DNA from: Ambrosia x helenae
Lineage: Eukaryota; Streptophyta; Magnoliopsida; Asterales; Asteraceae
Length of the DNA: 64,000 nt
Direction of reading: 5' to 3'
NCBI GenBank assembly: GCA_030844895.1
Contig: CM061224.1
Span: forward strand, 558,001 to 622,000
Part shown: positions 1-11,110 of the stretch, piece after piece
Layout: the number at the start of each line of letters is the position of its first letter
Position numbering within the stretch: position 1 is the first letter of the stretch
Notes under the pieces: generated by a model
What the model was told of the DNA's origin: nothing
Database searches by the model: none
What the model saw: only the letters and a program-made list of their open reading frames with translations
Translations under genes and position numbers: made by a program

Positions 1-470
1 TTTGTTAATGGTAAGAGAGTATATTGAGTCGTTAGTGTTAAATTACTATATACGTAAATTTTGCATGATATAAAATTACCGATATCTCAAAAATCAGTCC
101 TTGACCGATATCCGATATTTTACCACATTAACTGCTTTTATCGACATAAAATATGCAAAGATTCATCACATATTAAAATTTTCAAACTGTTAATTCACAT
201 GAAATGCAAACAATCAGCACATTATACAATTTCACATTGTTAATAAACATGAAATATGCAAATAATCAACACATTTTACTTCTACAAAAAAAAAAAAAAA
301 AAAAAAAATCACAAATCATAACCTCCAATTTACAAAATCAAGCAAAATAAACCCTAAATCTGAACAGATAAAATAATACACGAAACTATCGGTTCAATTC
401 CAAACAAATAACCATTAATTCCACATTCACAAACAAAAACCCCAACAAAATTAAACGTAATAACACGAAG
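1..470. other. AT-rich sequence without a recognisable gene
   Basis: AT-rich sequence with an A-run at about 286-308. I see no open frame with coding character; the short frame near 61-243 has no family resemblance I can name. Confidence 0.5.
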
Positions 471-526
<56 letters not shown>

Positions 527-549
527 GTACCAGGAAGCGGTGGGAATTG

Positions 550-605
<56 letters not shown>

Positions 606-628
606 GTACCAGGAAGCGGTGGGAATTG

Positions 629-708
<80 letters not shown>

Positions 709-810
709 GTACCAGGAAGCGGTGGGAATTGATAATAATAATAATAATAATAATAACAATAATAATAATAATAATAATAATAATAAAGTACCAGGAAGCG
801 GTGGGAATTG

Positions 811-866
<56 letters not shown>

Positions 867-889
867 GTACCAGGAAGCGGTGGGAATTG

Positions 890-933
<44 letters not shown>

Positions 934-956
934 GTACCAGGAAGCGGTGGGAATTG

Positions 957-1006
<50 letters not shown>

Positions 1007-1024
1007 GTACCAGGAAGCGGTGGG
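471..1024. repeat. Compound TAA microsatellite with a recurring GC-richer cassette
   Basis: Seven blocks of (TAA)n, each closed by the same cassette (AGTACCAGGAAGCGGTGGGA, then ATTGA before the next TAA run). The blocks differ mainly in TAA number, so cassette and microsatellite have been duplicated together. On the minus strand the cassette reads as the continuation of the open frame that starts at 1218. The long Ile, Asn, Leu or Tyr runs predicted in all frames are products of the trinucleotide, not evidence of protein. Confidence 0.9.
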
Positions 1025-1218
1025 TTTTTTTCCCAAAACGAAATCCACCACTCAGTATCGACGCCTCTGTCATCACTACCGTTCACAGCCGCAGCTGTTG
1101 CTGCTGCGTTTGAAGTCGATGATATCTTCTTCTTCTTTTTCTTTAGTTTAATCTTCGAATCCTTTTTTAGTTTTATCTTTTTCGGTGTGAGTTCGTGCTT
1201 TGATTTCTTTGGAGCCAT
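1012..1218 (-). pseudogene. Possible 5' coding exon (ALP1/Harbinger-derived-like N-terminus) running into the TAA array
   Basis: A minus-strand frame starts at ATG 1218. It encodes about 50 residues of Lys/Ser-rich, nuclear-localisation-like sequence, an Ala-rich stretch and then an acidic/Trp motif (DTEWWISFWEKN) before it enters the TAA repeat array. A basic N-terminus followed by a WW-x-x-F/W motif is reminiscent of ALP1-like, Harbinger-derived proteins; this is resemblance from memory, not a match I can test. No continuation is visible beyond the array. It may be a broken gene, or a first exon whose intron holds the array. Confidence 0.3.
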
Positions 1219-1655
1219 TTAGGGATCGAGTGTTTGTTTCAATGATGGAGATTTGTACGAATTGCAGTGAATTTGTTGTGAGAATTTGGTTGAAAAGAAG
1301 CAGGTAGCAGATGGAAGCGGAATAATGCTTGATTTTGTTTCAAACTTTGGAACAAAATCTAAGGCAATAAGATTGAGTTTTTTTTTTTTTTTTTTAACGG
1401 CAAGAAACGACGTTTCAACCACCGTGACTGCGGTCAGTCCTTTTGGTTCCCAGATGCACAGAGAAATTCGATCTCCACCCGCCCGAAAGCACGGCAGTGA
1501 AATAATCGATAAAATCTCGTCTCCCAATCAAGTCGAACCGGCGCCACCCATATTCGCTCTTCACCTGGATGCCGTAAAAATAATGAAGAGAGTGAGAATC
1601 AAACATGGGTCACAAAGAATACCAAGTTTTTCCCTAACCACTCCATCACTACCTT

Positions 1656-1744
1656 GGGTATGTTTGGCAAAACTAGTTGGTGGCTGGTAGCTGCAAGTTT
1701 TTTAAATATATTTTGGTGTTTGGAATAATAGCTGAAGCTTTTAA

Positions 1745-1797
<53 letters not shown>

Positions 1798-2859
1798 CAA
1801 AAGGATTAATCCTACATGTCATACTCTTATGCAATCTCTCCTTTGAGAGATGCCACATAGGATGTGATGTGGCAACTCTAAACCAATTAAAAAAAAGAAA
1901 TAGATATGATTTAACCTAATCTATTATAATCTTTAACCTAATCTATTAAATATATAATCTACTAAATCTAAATATTAAACCTTTATTATTTTATCTCTCG
2001 TGTTTCCTCCCATAACTTTTAAACGTTAATATCTTTTATATACAAGATTTTTAAAGAAAAAAATTACACCAAATTAACGAGCGTTTTATTATCTTTCCAA
2101 CGAGTACCATAGTGCTATATAAAAATCGGAGAAAAAAATGACTATTTTTTGTAACTCGACAGGTATTGTGTCGGGTTTGGATTAGTTTAAAAAAAATGTG
2201 GGTTTGGGTCGGGTCTGGGATTAGGTGATACCCGACCCGATTACCCGAAACAACATACCCAAATACCTGAACTACATACCCGATCATATACCCATTAATT
2301 TCTTAACGCATCACATAACCCTTAGACTAATGCGTTCGATATTTCAATAATCAACTTTTTTTTTCTTATTTCATGTTAGTTCTTTTTAGAATGATCGATT
2401 ACAAACTTCCGAATTCATTTGTAATGGCACTAGATTTATACCCCGGCGCAGAGATTCGTTTTTTTTATATTTGAATATGATAACTTATAGCAGAGATTTG
2501 TTTATAATAATAATAATAATATATTTTATTATTTTATATTAGATATTTCAACCCGGGATGCTCCCGGGATAAAAACTAGTAAGATGTATAAAACAACATA
2601 ATTAAAAGCTTGTAAGGAAAATTTTTATTTTATTTTAAAAATATAATGGGTATTTGTGTCATTTACCCATTAAAACCTTATACTAGTAATATGTTTTTCT
2701 TAAACGCTACTACTAGTAGCTTTTCACTATAAAGTTTTTTTCTTCTAACCTAAAAGCTTCCAGCTCCTTCAACCAAACAAGGTTTTTTATTAAATAAGAA
2801 CTTTTTTTTTAAATTTGAAGCTCCTAAAAACTCTTAAAACCTCATTGCCAAACATACCC
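1656..2859. mobile_element. Non-autonomous TIR element (MITE) carrying a nested Helitron
   Basis: It is bounded by a 15-bp inverted repeat, GGGTATGTTTGGCAA on the left and its reverse complement on the right. Without the internal Helitron it would be about 370 bp. There is no coding capacity. I could not find a clear target duplication, so the superfamily is open (hAT- or Harbinger-like). Confidence 0.55.
1745..2579 (+). mobile_element. Non-autonomous Helitron
   Basis: The 5' end begins TC after an A and runs into a (TA)n tract (1745-1796). The 3' end has a GC-rich hairpin (stem CCCGGGA/TCCCGGG, loop TGC, 2552-2568), then about 8 nt and the terminal CTAG at 2576-2579, followed by T. Insertion between A and T, 5' TC, and 3' hairpin plus CTRR are the Helitron signatures. 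No Rep/helicase is encoded. Its interior resembles segments near 29170-29330, 43180-43260 and 62600-62780, so a related family is scattered through the window. Confidence 0.7.
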
Positions 2860-2882
2860 ATGTTATTGGCAATAAGATTGAG

Positions 2883-3900
2883 TTCGTCACCATGCATTAT
2901 TACATCAAATATTGCTACATTTTGTATATTTTTTTTATTAAATAATATTTTTTATTTAACTGATTATTTCTTCCTTACATACAACCACTCTAAAAAAATA
3001 AATACAAGAAAATTGTATTCTTCTAAATATCTCTAAATATACCGATAAACATTAGGTTCCCAAATCTCTTTCGATCACGACATTATCACAAAAATAAGGG
3101 CAACCTAATGTGAATGTGTTGACCCATTTACGTAAAAATATTAGGAATCGTACGTTATGTTTAACTGAAAGCTTGCAAGTCACATCCTTCGCCCTAAACG
3201 TCGTCTAATTTCAAGGTTAAGTCTGACCACATAAGGGTAGTTTAGTCTTTTTGTGCACAACTGTTTAAAAAAATTAATAAATAAAACAATCACCATAATG
3301 TTTAGGCAAAAGGACATAACTTGTAAGCGTTTTTAACCTATGGTAAGATTCGTGACATTTTTGTATCTAAAGGACATCCGTTGAAAATTTACTCTAATCA
3401 ATGTTAACGTTACTTATGGGTGATTGCTATGATTTTCTTTATTTTTACTTAAAATTGATTTTGTAATAAACTATTTATCTTATAGTAATCAAGTATTTTA
3501 ACAACTGCAATGATTAATCTTTCATACATTACTACTAACACGATGTACACAAGAATGGGTTAATCAAACCAACTCGAATAGGGACTAACTGGATCATGAT
3601 TCATGTAACATGTTGTCCCACCTTGGATTTTTACGAGATTAGGATATTATGGCATTCAAAGCTTTAAAACCAATAAATATTTTAAGAGACAACTGGACCT
3701 AGACATGTTATGTGTATGTTTTATTTAGTTCTAATTATGTATGACACCAAACCATTAATATGTACCTTACTCTAAAAATAGTTGCCTTACACTGAACGTT
3801 ATAAAAAAACAAGATTTGAAGAAGATAAAAGGGGTTTGAAACAATCCCCTACGATTCGTACTTTATTTTGGTATATTTGATTAGACTCGAAGGTGAATAG
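2883..3900. other. Non-coding AT-rich stretch
   Basis: No coding frame, RNA gene or element boundary that I can support. Confidence 0.4.
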
Positions 3901-3965
3901 ATGATAATGATGATGATGATGACAATAATAACAACTACAACAATAGGTGTGATAATATTAATAAA

Positions 3966-4203
3966 AAAAAACACAAAGGAACATGCTAAAACCTACGAGG
4001 AGAACCAACACGTTTTTGTACCCTTCGCTTTTGATACATTGGCACCGAAGGCTACCCGTTTCCTGACCAGGGTCCAGCAGGTTATTCATAGTAGTGTCTC
4101 GGCTCCGGGTGGGCAGGGTTACGTTTTTAGTAGATTAGGATTTGCTATTCAGAAAGGGGTGGCGGCGCAGTTTGTTGCCCGTCTGCCCGCTATTTTGATG
4201 TAA
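3966..4203 (+). pseudogene. LINE-like ORF C-terminal fragment
   Basis: An open stretch ends at a stop at 4201-4203. It encodes about 75 residues with the blocks HAKTYEENQHVFVPFAFDTL, ATRFLTRVQ, GGQGYVFSRLGFAIQKGVAA and a hydrophobic end. A clear homologue lies on the minus strand at 39932-40235. I associate this block with the C-termini of plant non-LTR retroelement ORFs, by memory only. Upstream the frame dissolves into ATG/ATA repeats, so it is a 5'-truncated relic. Confidence 0.4.
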
Positions 4204-4897
4204 TTTTCTTTATCTTTGAATGAAAAGGAAGGATTGATGATAGGTAAAAAAAAAGGAACATAGTATTTTCAAATAAAAAAAAATGGAAGGAAACATAAAA
4301 TAAGAGATATCGGTTATCCTTTGTGTTTAGTATAAAAAATAACTTATATACTTTCAATATATATTTTAATACGCTTAAAACATTTTTTTAATGATGAATA
4401 TTATCACAAATCTATATTACCCCTAATTTAAACTACACATGTGTTACAACCCAAACAGGAAAATTCATCCCAAAAGACTAGTCTGATGGAAGAGAGAGCC
4501 CACTTGGGTTATAAACCCCACATTAATTGGTTGCCCATACAACCGATGTGGGACAAGTCCCATACCTTGCAATGATTTCAGTCCATAACAACATGTCAAG
4601 TAACCTTAGAAACACCATGAATTCAAATTCTTTCAAAAATTGCAACATAAATAATAGCCAATGCAATTCATCTTTTTGTCTTTAATTTCAATCTCCAAAA
4701 CAAACTCTTGGATTCATATCATAGCTCCGTCATTATAACATGTTTTCCTTTACAAACCTGTATTTATGGCTGAAAAGAAAACATTTTACATAATGAAGAA
4801 GTCCGCAAACAAGGTAAACTACTATACAAATTATTTATACGGTATAAATACGCTTTGACGAAAAATATTGTCAAATGATTACTTTAACCACATTAAC
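4204..4897. other. Intergenic, 3' side of the sulfate transporter gene
   Basis: AT-rich. It holds the presumed 3' UTR of the minus-strand gene ending at 4898; AATAAT-type sequence lies on that strand around 4828-4845. It also has a GC-richer repeat-like patch at about 4440-4600. No coding frame. Confidence 0.4.
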
Positions 4898-7800
4898 TTA
4901 AACATTGTTGTCATTCCTAGTATCTTTCCCTGATGCTAGTTCAATTGACTTCGGCTTTTCGACATTCTTGTAGGTGTGAAGCATGAAGTTACAAGCTCCG
5001 ACGGCCTCTCCCACCGTTAGATATATCCATTCTTGCCCAATCACGTCTATCAACTTCCCTTTGTTCAACTTCTTTATCACCTCTCCTCCCGGATTCGCCA
5101 AAACCAACTATAATTAATAAAGAACATATTCATATTCTATTATGTGTCGCTTATAATATTTAAGCAGTAAAAACAAAAGGTTATGACTTATGAATACCTT
5201 TAGCCCTCTTCTGTCCATAACCTTTTTAACCTCTTTAAGCATTGTAATCCCGCTTGTGTCGATGTTTCCAACCGCTAAAACCATCCAATAAATAATTTGT
5301 TATTTTTCAACCTTTTATGGTTTTTATAGAGTACATGCAGTCTGGAAGTAGCCTCTCTATCCTTAGGAATGGGGTAAGGCCTGTTTACATCACACCTTCC
5401 CCAGACCCTTATTTGTGGGAATTACTGGGTACGGATGATGGTGATGATGCTGCATTGTTTGTGACTCTTAACAGTTGAAAATTACTTACCACTCAAGGCA
5501 AGAATGACATATTGCAAGCTATTTTCTCCTGAAGACTTCAACCTATCTTCCTCTTCATCAACCCATCTTGAAATCCTAATAATCGTTGACCAAAATTTAA
5601 ATACAATAATCGCAAACAATTTTGTGTTATTTTGATCGCGAGTCAATGAATTGTATATAAATATACCTTTCCCTCAAGTAGCTCGAGTTAGCAAAGTAAA
5701 TAGGTGCATCAATTTGAAGTATCAAGATTCCAGGTACGGTTTTCACATTTTGGTATTGATCCATGCTTCTATAAATCGTCGAATCGGGTATGTTACCTAG
5801 TGTAGATGTTCTTGGCCTCGCGACAAACAAGAGTACCCTAAGTAGCGACAATGCAACCTACACTTGTCACGTTTAAACAAGATTATAATATGGAAAATGA
5901 AAAAAAATGTATTAAGAAAGTTAATTTAAAGTACTATACCGCGATAACTAAGCCAATCTCGACACTAGCAAAGACAACACCAAAGTATGCACTCATGCAT
6001 ACAACAAAGTCAAATTTGTCTAGGCTCCATAAGTGGATCGCTTCTTCGTAGTTGATAAGGCCAAGCATAGCGGAGATGATAATGGAAGACAGTACAACAA
6101 GAGGTGTGTAATGAAACAATGGTGTTAGGAATAACAATGTGAACATCACCGCAATAGCCATTACAATGTTTGATACCGCGGTTTTACATCCTGCATTGAA
6201 GTTCACAGCCGAACGCGAAAATGGCCCTAGAAACAAAATTAAAAGAAGAGAACACATATTAGAAGCCTATATCGCATATTTATAAAAAAAAATAGTAGCA
6301 TAGCTTCATAGGGACAGGGGGTCGCCCGACCCTCCGAAATTTTCACTCAGAAGTTCCATATATATTATCCTTAAAGAATTTTTTTTGGTATATATGGTTT
6401 TAACCCCCCGTGACCGATGACTTCCAACCCACCGTCGAAATTCTCAAACTTCACCACTAAGTATTTTTACGTACCCGTAGTAAGGTAGCAAGAAGTGCAT
6501 GAACCGGCAATGTTCATCATGCCAAAGGCAATCATCTCTTTGTTACCATCAATGTTGTAGTTTTTGAACATAGCAAAGCTTCTTCCTACGGCAATTCCTT
6601 CCTGTTGAAATTACATTATTACCCTTGTTACAAACATGATTGTACCTTTTGTAGTCTTGGTAATTGAATTCTTTTTGTAGTTTTGTGAAAATTTGGAGAG
6701 ATATGCAAGTGGAAAAAACAAACTGAAGGTACAAGTTGTAAATCATAGAGTACAAGTACTTACAGCGAGGGCAATGACACCCGTGACAATGCCAGTTTTG
6801 ATTGCTGAAGATAGGTATTGTGATCCAAAAGATAAGTCCATTATTGTAATAGGATTTAACCCTTTCTTCAATTCACCAATCTGAATTTCATATAAAAAAA
6901 ATTATTGTACTTAGAAATATTGTTATATATCAATAATAAAATTATAAATAAATAATAATGAAACCGACACGTCTCTCTTGTCCTCTTTCTACGTTTTGTT
7001 TTTATCACATGTATCGTAGACTTATATCGTATTTGTATAATATAAGTTTTAAATACATGTGAAATAATGGTAGGATACGGAAAGTGGGTATTTTTGTTAT
7101 ATTATATAACAATAATAAAATTATAAATAAATAATGAAACCGGCACGCATCTCTTGTCCTACTTTCTACGTTTTGTTTTGTTTTTTTCACATGTATCATA
7201 GACTTATATCGTATTTGTATAATATACGTTTATAATACATGTGGAATAATGGTAAGATACGGAAAGTGGGTGATTAGATCTGAAAGCGACAACGACATGT
7301 ATCGAACATATTTAATGAAACTAACCACTTGAACGCCATGTTTTTCGGCATGAGTGAGATAAACAAGAATGCTTCCGAAAATTACTGATGTCAATGGAGC
7401 CATCGCAGATATCCAAAATAGCTTTGGTCGTTTTGTGCTCTGTTTCACATCAATTATTGCATTAATAATAATATATTATGATCATATCATATGATTGACG
7501 ATATAATAGATAATAATTTTTTTTGGAGAGTAGTGTTTCAGCGGTAAATCCTGTGTTATAAAGCGACCACTGCCCAGGATCGAATCCCATAGCACCACAC
7601 GGGTTTTTCCTTTCAAACCCAAGCAGTTATTTTTTTGGTAGAGCGTGAGATTCGAACCTGAGACCAAACCCGGGCAGGAACCCTTCAAAGAGGTAAACCT
7701 TCCTACCTCAAAATAGATAATAATTTGATTATATCTATTAGGGGTTTGCCTTTTTACCTATTTTTTAAACGTTTTAATAGAGATCAAAATTTATTTTTCC

Positions 7801-9214
7801 TTTTTTAATACATAAAAAAATAAATAAAATAAAATAAAATAAAATAAAATACTTACCACATATCTAGCGACCAAGAGATAGAACAGGAAGCAAATGCCCA
7901 AAACTGCACTCTCCCACCTCCACTGCAAGTACACATCATATAATTTCATTTATTAATTAATAAACAACAAATAAATAAATATGTTAAAAGTTAAATAACT
8001 TTCTACTATTAATAAACGTATAAACATTATAAAGTTATTATTTCATGTAACGTTTTAAGAACCTTGTGGGTTTGAGAGAAAACAGATCGCAAAACGGAGA
8101 CAAGATCTGTGCCATGAGTGAAGTGTTCGAGTCCGAGTATTCCTTTCAGCTGCTGTAAGCAAACCACGGTTGCCGCACCGCCCATAAACCCGACGATTGT
8201 GGCGTGCGACAAGAAATCAACGATAAACCCGAGCCTGCATGGATTAACATCTATAAGTTATATTAAGCCCTTAGAAAAGACCTAATTATAGGTCTTTTCT
8301 TTTTTATAGGATTAGTCCATCTCGGGACGAATGTCCCAGGGTGGACCAACCTCATTTTTTGTACTTTTTTTATTAATAAAATTTGTCAATATCAATTGCG
8401 TGCAAGTTAACCTCAAGATTCCTAAGGAAGCTTGAAAAACTCCTGCAAAGAACGTCGCGGTGAAAGCCAACTGAAGATACAACTTTGGGTTTTCATTCGC
8501 GTTCACTATCGCCCCTAACATGGAACCGACTAGCAGCGACGCCACTGCCACCGTCCCCACAGCTAAATCTTTTGAACTTCCCATCATTGCATACACTAAA
8601 GGCGGAATAAAACTCGAATCTGCAAAATTCAAACACAAAACATACTTTTTAAGTTTTTATTTCGTCCACATCCAAATTAATCATTTGTTACACTAGTTGA
8701 ATCTTTTTCAGGTTTCACTAGGAGCATCATCTTTATCTCTCTTATGTAAGAGAAAAGTTTTGTCCCCACTCCCTATCCCACCTGACACGCTTATTAATAG
8801 CTGTGCTATGAGTCAGATTTTACTAGGTACGTTTGCTTTCTTTTTTTTTTGCACTGAAATAAGTGTAAGGAACTTACACAACCCGAGAATCGGGGGAAGG
8901 TTCGCCAGTTTAGCGTAGCTAATCCCTTGCGGAATAGCTAAACTGGCAATGGTAATACCCGCAATAACATCTGATTTAAAGAAACTCAAATTATAACTCG
9001 ACGCCCAGTCGAAAATGGGGAAAACATATTGAACTCCAAGTACGAATTTACGCGAAGGCGGCTGGTTTTTGAACTGGCGGAGTGGGTCATCAGGGAACAA
9101 TGTTTCCTTAACAGTGTTCTTCAATGACTTTATGAACGGTTGAGGTGGTGGTATGGCAACTTTATGTGGTTGTTGATTGAATTTGGTTTTCGGGTACTCG
9201 TAATCGGTACCCAT
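4898..9214 (-). CDS. SULTR3;1: Group-3 sulfate transporter, SULTR3;1-like (12 exons)
   Basis: Predicted SLC26/SulP-family proton-sulfate symporter of 663 aa; SULTR3 members are reported to act largely at plastids. I joined 12 exons at GT-AG sites with frame kept throughout: 9214-8878, 8619-8412, 8234-8063, 7922-7857, 7439-7326, 6880-6764, 6601-6475, 6226-5940, 5857-5667, 5575-5490, 5274-5198, 5107-4898. The total is 1992 nt with stop and no internal stop. Exon 1 carries the cytosolic N-terminus (VKETLFPDDPLRQFKNQ) and the first membrane segment (IAGITIASLAIPQGISYAKL). Exons 2-8 hold the membrane domain, including FSRSAVNFNAGCKTA. Exons 9-12 form the STAS domain, with NIDTSG intact. Length and motifs fit SULTR3;1 best; SULTR3;2 is the alternative. 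Intron 4 contains a SINE. Confidence 0.93.
7520..7711 (-). mobile_element. SINE inside intron 4 of the sulfate transporter
   Basis: Flanked by the 15-bp target duplication AATAGATAATAATTT (7505-7519 and 7712-7726). The tail is a T-run at the left end, so the element is on the minus strand, in the same sense as the host gene. A B-box-like GGTTCGAATC lies within it. It is the same family as the SINE at 63629-63851: both share the tract around GGGTTTGAAAG, CCCGTGTGG and GATCCTGGGCAG. It lies between exon 4 (ends 7857) and exon 5 (starts 7439), clear of both splice sites. Confidence 0.85.
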
Positions 9215-9323
9215 TGGCGGTTTTGTGAAGTGCGGAATTTTTACCGGTGGCGGGACGACGGTTGATGGTGGTAGGAGGTGGTTGGAGGTGGTAGGATGGA
9301 GGAGAATGAAGGAGATGTAGAAG

Positions 9324-9333
9324 GTTTATATAG
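9324..9333 (-). promoter_or_regulatory. Putative TATA box of the sulfate transporter gene
   Basis: The minus strand reads CTATATAAAC, about 110 nt upstream of the ATG at 9214. It is followed by pyrimidine-rich sequence (plant Y-patch-like) between about 9230 and 9310. This would give a short leader of about 80 nt without an intron. Confidence 0.6.
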
Positions 9334-9399
9334 TGGTTATTGAGTGGGGGAGTGGAGCCAGTGGTGTGATCATACTATTAGGATTGTGACACGTTGTGA

Positions 9400-10386
9400 A
9401 TGTTCGAGTGGAGGCTATATATGTAGAATATTCAACTTATAGCTGCTAGCAACTTAGAATCTTCAAGCATGGTTCCTATGTTTTAGTAAAATATAAACAA
9501 AGTTTATTAATTTAATTACAAAATATTAATATTACATTGTATTCACATGTATAAAGGTTGGCTAGCTATGGTTTCTAACACAAAATATTACTTATGTATG
9601 TTTATGTATGTTGATAGACACTTGGGATCTTAATTTGAAAGTTCAAAAGAATAATTTGTATGCATGTTTTTTGTTGAGAAACTGCATTATAGAAATAGAC
9701 TAAAAGTATTTGTTTTAAACTTTTTAAGGTTGTGAACTATCACAACATTTTGTTAAAACGACACACGTATTCATTAAAGAGTGTGTTAGTTTAGCGGTTA
9801 AAACGATTGGCATTTACTTATGGTAATAAGTTACACTACGAGTATGAAATCAGTTAATTAATGCCGAAAAATGATACAATAAAAAGGATGAGAATGATAC
9901 AAAAAACACAACATATCACGAAATATGACACAATGAGCCACAAAATATAACACAATGCATCGCAAAAATGACACAACGTAAATTCTAATAACTACAAGCT
10001 AGAAATCCAAAAAAGCTAAAACTTAAAAACTAAGATCGTAGGATTTGATGAGACGGTTACAATGCCGCTTGAATGAGTTCAATCGGAGTTCGTTTAATAC
10101 ATTTCCTACGACTTCATATTTTTCTTTCATTGTGTATTTATCCTAGAGAAAGTATAGGATACAAAGTATCCTTAACGCGAGAAGTGTAGGAAGCCACCAC
10201 AGATTGACACGTTTAAATAATGGTTAACTCTACCTAACTCAAACCCTGTGATAACCCACCATCCCTCCTAGACCTTAACAGAAACCTTAATCGACCCAAA
10301 CCTTGATTGTCTAATCGTATACCGCCTTAAGCCATTGTCACAGTCACCGCCTTAACCACCTGAACACCACCGTCGTGGCCCACTTC
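9400..10386. other. Upstream non-coding region with a cluster of CACAA-type motifs
   Basis: AT-rich and non-coding. Between about 9860 and 9990 short CACAAT/ACACAA motifs recur every 15-25 bp in a degenerate pattern. From 10200 the sequence is GC-richer, with no intact frame. Confidence 0.4.
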
Positions 10387-10689
10387 TCAGCCGATGGAAC
10401 ATGTTGCACGGACGGAGGCTTGAACCCTAATTGATTCAGCTGATGTTCCTTCAAAAACCGCTTTAATATCAGGCAACGTCGTCGGAGGTGGAGAAGGTGG
10501 GGGGGGGCGGAAGAGGACGGTGGGGGAGGGAGGATGATGGTGATGGAAATGTGATGGAGTCGGGTTCTGGATCGTCATCAAAACCTTCGAAGTGGGGGTG
10601 GGGGATGAGGAGAGGTGATGGAGAAGTAGGGTGAAGATGGAGAGGAGGGTGATGAGGTAGAAGGAAGGTGAAAATCGTGGAATCACCAT
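10387..10689 (-). CDS. Hypothetical protein, N-terminal hydrophobic segment plus Pro/His-rich region
   Basis: A 100-codon minus-strand frame starts at ATG 10689. Residues about 8-27 are hydrophobic (a membrane anchor or signal peptide). A Pro/Ser/His-rich stretch follows, then a short tail to a stop at 10387. The N-terminus looks like that of a type II membrane protein such as a Golgi glycosyltransferase, but no catalytic domain follows within the frame or nearby. It could be a truncated gene copy or a chance frame in GC-rich sequence. I do not recognise the family. Confidence 0.25.
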   Translation of the reverse strand: MVIPRFSPSFYLITLLSIFTLLLHHLSSSPTPTSKVLMTIQNPTPSHFHHHHPPSPTVLFRPPPPSPPPTTLPDIKAVFEGTSAESIRVQASVRATCSIG

Positions 10690-10749
10690 TAATGGAGGTC
10701 TGGAAAGGTTTGATCTGAATTAGGAAGAAGATGAACAAGAGTGGGTGGG

Positions 10750-11110
10750 GTTTTGATGAATTAAGACATTAAACGCACGTTTGATTGGAAAAGAAGCAGA
10801 AAGGACGCACGTTATATGCTGAAGACGCACGTGTATATGTTGAAGTTTGAGAAAAGCTTGAATTTATATTATAAAAGGTGCGTTTAAAGAGTTTTAAATG
10901 TGCGTTCTAATTTTTTTCCAAAGGTGGCTTTCAATTTTTTCAAAAGTATAACGTGTGTTTAAAATTTTCAACGTGCGTTTAAAACATATGAATGTGCGTT
11001 TGTTTTGTTTTGTCCCATCAAATGAAGTTTAAACGCACGTTATTTTTCAATGTGCGTCTAATATATACAACGTGTGTTTTAAACATATGAACGTGCGTTT
11101 AAAAGCCTCT
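10750..11110. repeat. Field of degenerate ACGTGCGTTTAAAA motifs
   Basis: About a dozen copies of a core (ACGTGCGTTT or its reverse complement AAACGCACGT, with G/A changes) recur at irregular 20-40 bp spacing in both orientations. This is not a head-to-tail tandem array. Nothing in the stretch is coding. Confidence 0.6.

Larger units (their letters stand above)
1378..2867 (-). mobile_element. SINE-like insertion, split by a MITE
   Basis: The poly-A tail appears as a T-run at 1378-1395. Upstream on the minus strand lies a tRNA-like head, with A-box-like sequence near 1630-1650 and B-box-like sequence near 1598-1610. The target duplication GGCAATAAGATTGAG occurs at 1363-1377 and again at 2868-2882. 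The second copy sits far away because a MITE (1656-2859) interrupts the SINE close to its 5' end. The mid-portion resembles the SINE at 38320-38626, including the stretch with TTTCACTGYCGTGC. Confidence 0.6.

Noticed and set aside
354..1218. Long frames of poly-Ile, poly-Tyr, poly-Leu or poly-Asn on both strands
   Set aside because: Products of the TAA trinucleotide array in every frame; no coding signal apart from the first ~60 codons of the minus-strand frame from 1218.
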